Shown here: piece by piece, positions 1-10,460 of the stretch
Position numbering within the stretch: position 1 is the first letter of the stretch
How the letters are laid out: each line of letters begins with the position of its first letter
Origin: Macrostomum hystrix
Lineage: Eukaryota > Platyhelminthes > Macrostomidae
Length of the DNA stretch: 64,000 nucleotides
Assembly: GCA_950097015.1 (NCBI GenBank)
Contig: CATNEN010000012.1
Span: 675,501 to 739,500 of the forward strand
Reading direction: 5' to 3'
Program-made: the position numbers and the translations under genes
Notes under the pieces: generated by a model
Seen by the model: the letters and a program-made list of their open reading frames with translations, nothing else
The model's database searches: none
Told to the model about the DNA's origin: nothing

Positions 1-136
1 TCACTGTTCTAACTGCTTCTCTACGCGTGTACGAAAAAGAGGTCTGGGGCAGACATTTTACCATTTACTTAGTCCTAGAGAGTCTCCAATTCCCATGTCT
101 CTAATTAGTCCACAAAAGCTTGCTCAATCCTAAAAG

Positions 137-3100
137 AACTTTGAGCAGATCTGCCGCTGGCAAGCCAAGCTAAAGAGGAATGTCAAAAGCGCCTTTGTAA
201 TCATCTTAACTGGGTGAGTCATTATCTTAACTGGGTGAGTCATTATCTTAACTGGGTGAGTCATTATCTGAACTGGGTGAGTCATTATCTTAACTGGGTG
301 AGTCATTATCTGAACTGGGTGAGTCATTATCTTAACTGGGTGAGTCATTATCTGAACTGGGTGAGTCATTATCTTAACTGGGTGAGTCATTATCTTAACT
401 GGGTGAGTCATTATCTTAACTGGGTGAGTCATTATCTGAACTGGGTGAGTCATTATCTTAACTGGGTGAGTCATTATCTTAACTGGGTGAGTCATCATCT
501 TAACTGGGTGAGTCATTATCTTATCTTGGTTAGTCATCATCTGAACTGGGTGAGTCATTATCTTAACTGGGTGAGTCATCATCTTAACTGGGTGAGTCAT
601 TATCTTATCTTGGTTAGTCATCATCTGAACTGGGTGAGTCATCATCTGAACTGGGTGAGTCATTAGATAGATAGATAGATAGTTAGATCCTCCCTGCCGT
701 CTCGCAGCAACAGGCGGCACTGCAACGGCCTTGGCGGAGTGGCCTTCCCCAGCGAAGCCTGCAACGCGCAGTTGAAGAGCCGCCAGTGCGCCTGCGTCTA
801 TCACCAACGCCTGCAGCCCAACACGCTAATCAGGGCGATTGCTCACGAGATCGGACACCTGTGAGAGCTGGGTGCGGCTACCTGTTAGTAAAAGAAAAAA
901 AACAGTAATGTTTCACACCCGTTATATCGTGTTACACCTGTGCTAAAATCTCTCAGCGTCGGTATGCCGGACGACTACGCCGGCCGAAGCAGCCAGCTGT
1001 GTTTCTCTGGCCTCATGCGGTACGGCCTGTACGAGGACAGCGGCTGGTCAACCTGCGCCGTTCAGAACCTAGAGCGGTTTCTGTTGTAAGAAAGTAACTC
1101 AGAAAGAAGAGGCTTGAAATCTGAGACTCACTGAATCCCACTGACTCTCGCTGACTCTCACTGACTCTCGCTGACTCTCACTGAATCTCGCTGACTCTCA
1201 CTGAATCTCGCTGACTCTCACTGACTCTCACTGACTCTCGCTGACTCTCACTGACTCACGCTGACTCTCACTGACTCTCGCTGACTCTCACTGACTCTCG
1301 CTGACTCTCACTGAATCTCGCTGACTCTCACTGAATCTTGCTGACTCTCACTGAATCCCACTGACTCTCGCTGACTCTCACTGACTCTCGCTGACTCTCA
1401 CTGACTCTCGCTGACTCTCACTGAATCTCGCTGACTCTCACTGAATCCCACTGACTCTCGCTGACTCTCACTGAATCTCGCTGACTCTCACTGACTCTCA
1501 CTGACTCTCACTGACTCTCACTGACACTCACTGACTCTCGCTGACTCTCACTGACTCTCACTGACTCTCACTGACTCTCGCTGACTCTCACTGACTCTCA
1601 CTGACTCTCGCTGACTCTCACTGACTCTCGCTGACTCTCACTGACTCTCGCTGACTCTCACTGAATCTCGCTGACTCTCACTGACTCTCACTGACTCTCA
1701 CTGACACTCACTGACTCTCGCTGACTCTCACTGACTCTCACTGACTCTCACTGACTCTCGCTGACTCTCACTGACTCTCACTGACTCTCGCTGACTCTCA
1801 CTGACTCTCGCTGACTCTCACTGACTCTCGCTGACTCTCACTGAATCTCGCTGACTCTCACTGAATCTCGCTGACTCTCACTGAATCCCACTGACTCTCG
1901 CTGACTCTCACTGACTCTCGCTGACTCTCACTGACTCTCGCTGACTCTCACTGAATCTCGCTGACTCTCACTGAATCCCACTGACTCTCGCTGACTCTTA
2001 CTGAATCTCGCTGACTCTCACTGACTCTCACTGACTCTCACTGACTCTCACTGACACTCAGTGACACTCGCTGACACTCACTGCAGCATCGAAGGGAACA
2101 CATGTCTGCATGAGTCCGAGACTCCCAGTCTAGCTGAGTCGCAGTCGCTGCCCCGCCTACCGCAGAACATCGCTTGGCGGGCCAAAGCCTCACAAAGCAG
2201 CACCGCTCATGATGACGAAATGGTGTGGGGAGCGTGGAAGGCCACGGACGGCCACATCTTCGGAGTGCCGCATGAGAATACAGACGGAGATACCAAAAAC
2301 TTGCTGGGTATTGTGCATGAGACTGCACAGGGAATGGGGTAGCTGTCCATGAGGTTTCAGGGTCGTTGTAATATGCGACATGGAATGGGGTGGGTGAGTA
2401 GAAGGTTGGAGTGTGACCGTGTGGTTGGACAGAGAGTGGGGTGGCTGTTCAGGAGGTTGGAGTGTGACCGTGTGGTTGGACAGAGAGTGGGGTGGCTGTT
2501 CAGGAGGTTGGAGTGTGACCGTGTGGTTGGACAGAGAGTGGGGTGGCTGTTCAGGAGGTTGGAGTGTGACAATGTGGTTGGACAGGGAGTGGGGTGGCTG
2601 TTTAGGGGCGAGGGGGGTCAGCGGCTAACGTCGCTGCCTCGCACTCCAAAGGACGCTAGTTCGATTCACCCTTCAGGTCACGATTAATTTCGGTACTTGT
2701 TGGGGGGGTTTGGACAGTAGCGACCGGCGGAGGTGCACCATATTTCGTGCAATCAAAGCTTGAAAAATAGCTTCGCTCCTTCCTTTCTGTGTGCCTGTTC
2801 TGCGTTGTATGAGTTTGTGCGTTGGCGCTGGGGCGTTAGACCTTGCGGGGGGTGGCTGGGGGGCGGGTGTACACCGCCGCGCGCTCATCTGGATTTCCGT
2901 CAGCGCGATTGGATAAAGTGTACACTCGTCACCCGCCCCCCCACCTGACTCCTGAGGACTGATTTCTATCAGCCTTCCGCCCCGCCCCGGCTTGGTCTGC
3001 TCTGTGCGTGTGCGGGCCTGGGGTGAGAGGCACTCCGGCTGCCGCCCCCTTCCCCGCTTGGCTTGCTGCTGTGTGTGTGAGGTGCCTGCTCAGGGGAGGC

Positions 3101-5975
3101 GGCGCGATGGGCGGCTCTCGCCTAGTTCGCCGGCCTGGGGGCATGCCGTTCCTGTGTTTGTGCGTCAATTGCCCCAGGCCCCCCTGCAAAGTAAGTAAGT
3201 AAGTAAGGGGTGGCTGTTCAGGAGGTTGGATTGTGGCCGTGTGGTTGGACAGAGAGTGGGGTGGCTGTTCAGGAGGTTGGAGTGTGGCCGTGTGGTTGGA
3301 CAGAGAGTGGGGTGGCTGTTCAGGAGGTTGGAGTGTGGCCGTGTGGTTGGACAGAGAGTGGGGTGGCTGTTCAGGTTGGAGTGTGGCCGTGTGGTTGGAC
3401 AGGGAGTGGGGTGGCTGTTCAGGAGGTTGGAGTGTGGCCGTGTGGTTGGACAGAGAGTGGGGTGGCTGTTCAGGTTGGAGTGTGGCCGTGTGGTTGGACA
3501 GGGAGTGGGGTGGCTGTTCAGGTTGGAGTGTGGCCGTATAGTGACGGGTGGGTAGTCTGAAGGCACTAGATTAATATCAGGAATCCATTCCGCAGGTCAT
3601 CTTGGCTCGTGCAGTCAGACCAAATTGGAGGTCCGGCCGTGGCTGGTAGTGGAGCTGGACGGCCAATTGGTCTCGACCCTGCCGGTCCTGGTGCACGTGT
3701 ACGGACGAGAAGAGTGCTGTGGTGAGTCAGAGGGTTCGCAACAAACACTTCCCCATTTGCCATATTGAATTGATGCACTGTGTACATATTTCAGAGCATT
3801 CATTGAACAACATTGCGATTGGCGTGGGAAGCCGGAAGCAACCACATCAGCACAAAATTTGCCGCACCTTTGAGAACAGTGAGTCTGGGAGTAAATATTT
3901 AGATAGGTCAGACTGATTGCGATTCGTGACTCCGCACTGCACCAATCAAAATCACCCCTACACCCAACTCCATCCTCCTGCCGCGCAACCCCTTCACCAC
4001 TACCTACATCCACCCCATCCTCCTGCTGCCAACACCTTAACCTCTACCCTACACCCACCCCATCCTCCTGCTGCCAACCACTTCACTACTTCCCTACACC
4101 CGACCCATCCTCCTGTCTCGCAGCCCCTTTACCATTACCCAACACCCACTCCATCCTCCTGCCGCGCAACCAATTCCCCTCTACCCTACACCCACCCCAT
4201 CCTCCTGCTGCCAACCCCTTCACCTCTACCCTATACCATACCCCATCGTCCAAAAAATCAAAACTACTGAACTTTACTCATGCGCAGACGAACACGCTGG
4301 AAAGTACAAGATGCTTTCGCTAAAGTGTCAAAGTGGCCAGTTTTTGTCTATCCAGTCTGTCAGCACCTTCAACACCAGTCTTTCTATCTGCGAAGTCTAC
4401 GTCTTCCAAGGTAAGTACATGACATGCTGCTAGATTTCTAGAGCTAATCATCGAATCCCCATTCGCTCTCCCATACGCGAATTTCAGACGCGCCCCTCGT
4501 GCCGTTCAGCCACGCCGGTCAGACCTGCTTCGATAAGGCTCGCTACTGCGACGAATGGAAAATGGTGGGTGACTGCGACACCCCCAGCCGATACAGCTGC
4601 TCGCGCACCTGCGGCCTCTGCGGACCCTACACGATGACCAGGCCGACAATCGTGAGTGAACAGGCGGTGCCTCTGATCCTGTCTCTTGTGTGTCTCTGAT
4701 CCTGTCTCTTGTGTGTCTCTGATCCTGTCTCCTGATCCTGTCTCTTGTGTGTCTCTGATCCTGTCTCCTGATCCTGTCTCTTGTGTGTCTCTGATCCTGT
4801 CTCCTGATCCTGTCTCTTGTGCCTCTCTGATCCTGTCTCCTGATCCTGTCTCTTGTGTGTCTCTGATCCTGTCTCCTGATCCTGTCTCTTGTGTGTCTCT
4901 GATCCTGTCTCCTGATCCTGTCTCTTGTGTGTCTCTGATCCTGTCTCCTGATCCTGTCTCTTGTGTGTCTCTGATCCTGTCTCCTGATCCTGTCTCTTGT
5001 GTGTCTCTGATCCTGTCTCCTGATCCTGTCTCTTGTGTGTCTCTGATCCTGTCTCCTGATCCTGTCTCTTGTGCCTCTCTGATCCTGTCTCCTGATCCTG
5101 TCTCTTGTGTGTCTCTGATCCTGTCTCCTGATCCTGTCTCTTGTGTGTCTCTGATCCTGTCTCCTGATCCTGTCTCTTGTGCCTCTCTGATCCTGTCTCC
5201 TGATCCTGTCTCTTGTGTGTCTCTGATCCTGTCTCCTGATCCTGTCTCTTGTGTGTCTCTGATCCTGTCTCCTGATCCTGTCTCTTGTGTGTCTCTGATC
5301 CTGTCTCCTGATCCTGTCTCTTGTGCCTCTCTGATCCTGTCTCCTGATCCTGTCTCTTGTGCCTCTCTGATCCTGTCTCCTGATCCTGTCTCTTGTGTGT
5401 CTCTGATCCTGTCTCCTGATCCTGTCTCTTGTGCCTCTCTGATCCTGTCTCCTGATCCTGTCTCTTGTGTGTCTCTGATCCTGTCTCTTGTGTGTCTCTG
5501 ATCCTGTCTCTTGTGTGTCTCTGATCCTGTCTCTTGTGTGTCTCTGATCCTGTCTCCTGTGTGTCTCTGAAAAAGTTTAAACACGTGAGTGACGTATTTG
5601 GGGCGGTTCAATCTTCAGAGGGCTCAGCAGCCGCAGCTCAGTCAGTGCAGGGACAGCCACCGTTACTGCAGATTCTTCGCTGCCAACGGCATGTGCGAAA
5701 AGAAGTGGCTGCACTGCCAGCTGGCCTGCAACCGCTGCGAGGCGGTGCCAACCGCCGCAGCCACCACCGCAGAGATTGCGACAACCAGAACCAGCGCCAC
5801 AGCCACCTCCGAACTAACCACAGTCGAACCCGTAATAGCGACAACAACAGTTGCTATGGCAACAAAACAGACTGAATGCTCGGATACGGATCCGAATTGC
5901 AAGTACTGGACTGAGCATTGTGAAAGGCGACACATCGCCGATGAGTGCTGCAGGAAGTCCTGCGGAACTTGCTGA
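137..5975 (+). CDS. ADAMTS-like metalloprotease with fucolectin and three ShKT domains (3' part)
   Basis: Secreted zinc endopeptidase of the reprolysin (M12B) type; the 5' end lies outside the window. Exons that join in frame: about 137-213, 708-860, 957-1085, 2087-2307, 3596-3721, 4288-4410, 4488-4651 and 5619-5975, giving 449 residues. In order: a CRWQ segment typical of ADAMTS catalytic domains, the zinc helix HEIGHLVGMPDDY, a Met-turn (FSGLMRYG) and WSTC. A fucolectin/tachylectin-4 type domain follows (SQSSTAHDDE, SCSQTKLE, PWLVVEL, SICEVYVF), then one ShKT domain (exon 7), a second (start of exon 8), a Thr/Ala-rich mucin-like linker, and a third ShKT ending CRKSCGTC at the stop. The phases match at every junction. 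The usual third zinc ligand His is absent (GMPDD where ADAMTS has GMPHDD). The first acceptor is uncertain: AG at 136, 145 and 148 all keep frame. No propeptide or signal peptide is visible. Enzyme activity is inferred. Confidence 0.8.
203..664. repeat. 21-bp minisatellite built on a 5' splice site
   Basis: About 22 head-to-tail 21-bp units, each containing ATCTTAACTGGGTGAGTCAT plus one base, with C/T and T/G variants. The first unit straddles the exon-intron junction of the metalloprotease (exon end at 213, GTGAGT at 214). A short GATA run follows at 666-690. Confidence 0.95.
1130..2080. repeat. 20-bp (2 x 10) intronic minisatellite
   Basis: About 47 copies of a 20-bp unit of the form CTGACTCTCACTGACTCTCG with CTGAATC and CTGACAC variants. 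It fills metalloprotease intron 1086-2086 and runs up to the acceptor: the last degenerate unit ends in ACTGCAG at 2086, so the pyrimidine-rich repeats probably serve as the polypyrimidine tract. Confidence 0.95.
2396..3540. repeat. 51-bp intronic minisatellite, split by a SINE
   Basis: Units of 51 bp (shorter variants lack AGGA), recognisable by GTGTGGTTGGACAGAGAGTG and GGGGTGGCTGTTCAGG. The array occupies 2396-2602 and 3207-3540 within intron 2308-3595. The gap between the halves is the SINE. Confidence 0.93.
2603..3206 (+). mobile_element. tRNA-derived SINE with 12-bp target-site duplication
   Basis: The head (about 2605-2680) resembles a tRNA gene: a GGGGCGA acceptor-like start, an A-box-like GGTCAGCGGCTAACG and a B-box AGTTCGATTC at 2658-2667. 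A GC-rich unique body follows and the element ends in an AAGT microsatellite (about 3189-3206). GGGGTGGCTGTT occurs immediately before (2591-2602) and after (3207-3218). This is what a SINE mobilised by a LINE would leave. Absence of other full copies in the window limits the family call. Confidence 0.8.
3955..4245. repeat. 44-bp intronic minisatellite
   Basis: About six degenerate copies of a pyrimidine-rich unit marked by CCCATCCTCCTGCTGCCAAC and CTACCCTACACCCA, inside metalloprotease intron 3722-4287, upstream of the acceptor at 4287. Confidence 0.85.
4677..5570. repeat. 36-bp intronic minisatellite
   Basis: About 24 copies of a unit containing CTCCTGATCCTGTCTCTTGT and GTGTCTCTGATCCTGT, inside metalloprotease intron 4652-5618. 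The period is a multiple of three, so long open frames run through it on both strands; these are not genes. Confidence 0.95.
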
Positions 5976-6214
5976 GCAGCCTGACTGCACGAATCTCACT
6001 AATTCACGGCATGGGTCCTTACATGGTAGTATTTACAGTCACTACGCTCGTATTTTATTCTACGCTACCGTATTGCGCCTAGTAATTCATATGGAATTTG
6101 CTTTATTTGCATACCCAGCTGAGTAGCATTCTAGAGTAAAGCTGACAGCTCAAAATGAATGCACTTCTAACAGCAAATCAGTTCTAGGCAGCTCACAGCA
6201 TTGCGAGGAATATG

Positions 6215-7750
6215 TCCCTGACACTGAGTAGCTGCAGTCCTGACACTTAGTAGCTGGAGTCCTGACACTGAGTAGCTGGAGTCCTGAGACTTAGTAGCTG
6301 GAGTCCTGAGACTTAGTAGCTGGAGTCCTGAGACTTAGTAGCTGGAGTCCTGACACTTAGTAGCTGGAGTCCTGAGACTTAGTAGCTGGAGTCCTGACAC
6401 TGAGTAGCTGGAGTCCTGACACTGAGTAGCTGGAGTCCTGACACTGAGTAGCTGGAGTCCTGACACTTAGTAGCTGGAGTCCTGACACTTAGTAGCTGGA
6501 GTCCTGACACTGAGTAGCTGGAGTCCTGAGACTTAGTAGCTGGAGTCCTGAGACTTAGTAGCTGGAGTCCTGACACTTAGTAGCTGGAGTCCTGAGACTT
6601 AGTAGCTGGAGTCCTGACACTGAGTAGCTGGAGTCCTGACACTGAGTAGCTGGAGTCCTGACACTGAGTAGCTGGAGTCCTGACACTTAGTAGCTGGAGT
6701 CCTGACACTTAGTAGCTGGAGTCCTGACACTTAGTAGCTGGAGTCCTGACACTTAGTAGCTGGAGTCCTGACACTGAGTAGCTGGAGTCCTGACACTTAG
6801 TAGCTGGAGTCCTGACACTTAGTAGCTGGAGTCCTGACACTGAGTACGTAGCTGGAGTCCTGACACTGAGTACGTAGCTGGAGTCCTGACACTGAGTAGC
6901 TGGAGTCCTGACACTGAGTAGCTGGAGTCCTGACACTGAGTAGCTGTAGTCCTGACACTTAGTAGCTGGAGTCCTGACACTGAGTAGCTGGAGTCCTGAC
7001 ACTGAGTAGCTGGAGTCCTGACACTGAGTAGCTGGAGTCCTGACACTTAGTAGCTGGAGTCCTGACACTGAGTAGCTGCAGTCCTGACACTGAGTACGTA
7101 GCTGGAGTCCTGACACTGAGTACGTAGCTGGAGTCCTGACACTGAGTAGCTGGAGTCCTGACACTGAGTAGCTGGAGTCCTGACACTGAGTAGCTGTAGT
7201 CCTGACACTTAGTAGCTGGAGTCCTGACACTGAGTAGCTGGAGTCCTGACACTGAGTAGCTGTAGTCCTGACACTTAGTAGCTGGAGTCCTGACACTGAG
7301 TAGCTGGAGTCCTGACACTGAGTAGCTGGAGTCCTGACACTGAGTAGCTGGAGTCCTGACACTGAGTAGCTGTAGTCCTGACACTTAGTAGCTGGAGTCC
7401 TGACACTGAGTAGCTGGAGTCCTGACACTGAGTAGCTGGAGTCCTGACACTGAGTAGCTGGAGTCCTGACACTTAGTAGCTGGAGTCCTGACACTGAGTA
7501 GCTGCAGTCCTGACACTGAGTACGTAGCTGGAGTCCTGACACTGAGTACGTAGCTGGAGTCCTGACACTGAGTAGCTGGAGTCCTGACACTGAGTAGCTG
7601 GAGTCCTGACACTGAGTAGCTGTAGTCCTGACACTTAGTAGCTGGAGTCCTGACACTTAGTAGCTGGAGTCCTGACACTGAGTAGCTGGAGTCCTGACAC
7701 TGAGTAGCTGGAGTCCTGACACTGAGTAGCTGGAGTCCTGACACTTAGAT
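6215..7750. repeat. 22-bp minisatellite with 26-bp variants
   Basis: About 68 copies of AGCTGGAGTCCTGACACTGA plus two bases. Four-base-longer variants (GAGTACGTAGCTGG) recur in pairs. A marked block containing GTAGCTGCAGTCC recurs with a 426-bp spacing (7075 and 7501), a higher-order duplication. It lies about 240 bp 3' of the metalloprotease stop. The 5976-6214 stretch between is presumably 3' UTR, without a clear AATAAA. Confidence 0.95.
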
Positions 7751-7751
7751 C

Positions 7752-9076
7752 AAACAGCAGCGTCACTATCACTCTGGATGTTGCTTCATGCATCGGTGAA
7801 CACTGGTCTTGAATTCAGAGAACAAAAAATATACTTTAATGCTGTTGTTTATTTATTTTACCACTAGTTGTTTTTAACAGCTCACTAAGAATTATTAATG
7901 AAGGCATAAAATTTATGTCACATTGATTCAGATCTTTTTCTAAGAAAAATGCTTTAAATTTTAATTTTGATTTTAATTTTAAACAATGTGATGTGCTGTA
8001 GACTGCTGAGCAGCCTCCAGACAATCCGTGATTCAGGCTGTCCTAGGTCTGTGGGAGGGCTGGGGTGTAGGTAGCTTGTGTTTCCCGTGCACATTCACCT
8101 CCGCTCGCCACCCCCTCCTCTTTCTCTCTCTCGTTCCAGCTCTGTCTGCGCACTGAGTTACATTGCACGCCATGGTGCAATCGCTTCGGTTCGGAAGAAG
8201 ACTGGCAGAATATCGCTCAAATGCTCCTACTATAAGTAGAGCACAGTCTGACGAATACGCAGGGTTGTGTTAGCATTATGGTAGCACAACTTCTCTACTT
8301 TCATGGCACTGTGTGGACTGAAATTTCTTCATGCGTTTGTGCTTACCGTTTGTGTTTGCAATTCATTTACTTTGCCTCCTGAGACTTTAGAAACTTATTG
8401 TCGAGCTAGGCCATACATAGCATTTTGAAGCTTTGTATATCGCCCGTTCGAGTATAAGGTCCACAGGGGCTAACAGGACGTAGTCCGAACAAGGAAAGCA
8501 CGAGATTACTTAGCAATCGGAGCCTGACTACCGGGTTGCTTCCACTGCGACGAAGCACCAGTGTTGAGGCCGGATACTTTCCTCTCTGAATCTAGTTCCT
8601 GTCTTGGTTATTTGCACCATTTGTGTGTGCCACGCTACCACAGGTGCAACAAATGTAATGAGACTTACAAAAAAAAAATCTGTGTCAAACTCTCAGACTC
8701 ACTCATTCGGCAAACAGTATGATCGTCAATGCATATATATCGGAGCCAGAATTTAAATTTTCTCAAACCTAGAGTTATAAATTATTAATTAATCCACACA
8801 CCTTAGTAATATATGAACTGGGGACTGTTGCAAACACTGAATACCCGACTGGACTGCACCTTATAGGATACAGGACGCGAGTGCCCACAATGATCCCAAA
8901 TCTGGGACAAGACATACAAGATGGCGTTTGAGTACAGCGGGAGTACAGTATACGGAGCATGAAGGAGTACAGAATTCCTGGCCTATATCTGATCTCCGAC
9001 GCTACCCCCATTTAGAGCCGCGCATCTTAAAAAATGCCACGGCTCGCCTGGTGCCGGGGAGACGCCCAAAGCCACA
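7752..9076. other. Unassigned single-copy stretch
   Basis: No coding exon, RNA gene or repeat array is recognised. It contains a pyrimidine-rich tract near 8090-8140 followed by CAG and mixed-composition DNA. It could hold non-coding exons of a neighbouring gene, but nothing in the sequence demonstrates it. Confidence 0.4.
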
Positions 9077-9299
9077 CCCCACGGCCCCCCGCCCCACCAC
9101 TGGCCAATGACAGCGCAGCAGGGGGAAGGCGACAGCTAGACAGGGTGAATCCGCCAGGCCGACAGCCAATCCGAGTGCAGTAAACAAGCCCCACGGCCCC
9201 CGCCCCACCACTGGCCAATGACAGCGCAGCAGGGGGAAGGCGACAGCTAGACAGGGTGAATCAGCCAGGCCGACAGCCAATCCGAGTGCAGTAAACAAG
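9077..9299. repeat. Tandem duplication of a 112-bp GC-rich, CCAAT-containing segment
   Basis: Two nearly identical copies (9077-9188 and 9189-9299), each with two CCAAT motifs (TGGCCAATGAC and CAGCCAATCC) and C-rich blocks. The composition resembles a proximal promoter, but no downstream coding start is recognised. The following 9300-10200 stretch shows nothing further except a CAGCAG-rich run near 9975-10005. Confidence 0.7.
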
Positions 9300-10200
9300 C
9301 GATTAACACAGCTACGGTTAAATGACACCTAGCAGAAAGAGAGCTTACGCAAAACATTGACGCAAAAATGAAATGCAAGACTGGGAAGAGAAACCTCTAG
9401 GGATTGAGTTTGCAAACCCCCGGTCCCAGTGTACTCATTGGGATCACAGTGACTCTATGCTCAGAGCCTTTGAGATAAGTTTTGCACCGGTTGCTTGGAT
9501 TCCGTTTCGATTTATTCGAACGCCTTTCCAAATACTCGTAGTTCACCCATTTTGGAAGACTATAAAAAACTAGGATCGCGAGATTCATAGGGAGGGGTGA
9601 ACATCAGGTCCAGACAAATAATAGTCGCGTCACGGAGTGAGTGTGCGATTGTAAGGCAACGATGAAAGCTTGAAACTCAGTAGAGGTGGAGGAAGCTCAA
9701 TCCAAGCCTCTCCTAAGTCCGCCTACTCCCTCTCAGTCTAAGCGCCAACCTCATCCACTATCCACCCCTCTCTGTCTCTCTGTCCAAACCAAGCCTAGCC
9801 CGTTCTGTGTTTGACGAGCCGGTGGGGGGGGGAGGCCGTGTAACTAGGGGAGGCAGGCTATGGACATGGCATTTTCTATGCCCAGTGTTAAATAAGCCTG
9901 TGTAGCTGGCTGTTAAAGAGCTATTGTGGTATTGTGACCGAGCAGGCTCTTTAGCTTCCACTGGCTCAGTAAGCAGCAGCAACAACAGAAGCGGCAGCAG
10001 CAGGGACATTCACATGAAATCTGAAGCACACACAGCAACTCAGATTGTGTGGGAACTCTGCTTTAAGTGCTCCTCGTGTTACACTAAACGAAAGGTGAGC
10101 TGAAACACGCAAAACTTTCTTGTAGGAGTTACTCTCCTGGGCATTTTTTACAATACTTACAAATTTTATCGATCCAAAGACCAAAAAGTACTATTGCTTC

Positions 10201-10460
10201 GTAGTGTCAGATACTTTGGATACTATCCATGTATAGTATATTATGGTCGGTGGTAGTGTCAGATACTTTGGATACTATCCATATATAGTATATGATGGTC
10301 GGTGGTAGTGTCAGATACTTCGGATACTATCCATATATAGTATATGATAGTCGGTGGTAGTGTCAGATACTTTGGATACTATCCATGTATAGTATATGAT
10401 GGTCGGTGGTAGTGTCAGATACTTTGGATACTATCCATATATAGTATATGACGGTCGGTG
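10201..10460. repeat. 52-bp minisatellite, five copies
   Basis: Copies begin with GTAGTGTCAGATACTTTGG at 10201, 10253, 10305, 10357 and 10409. The array passes directly into the 33-bp array at 10461; the two share the start GTAGTGTCAGAT. Confidence 0.93.

Noticed and set aside
2605-2680. Functional tRNA gene
   Set aside because: Only A- and B-box similarity remains and the sequence continues into a SINE body and tail with target-site duplication; no complete cloverleaf could be drawn.
4484-5611. 375-codon minus-strand open frame rich in Asp-Arg-Ile-Arg
   Set aside because: A shadow of the 36-bp intronic minisatellite; the opposite strand carries the verified ShKT exons on both sides.
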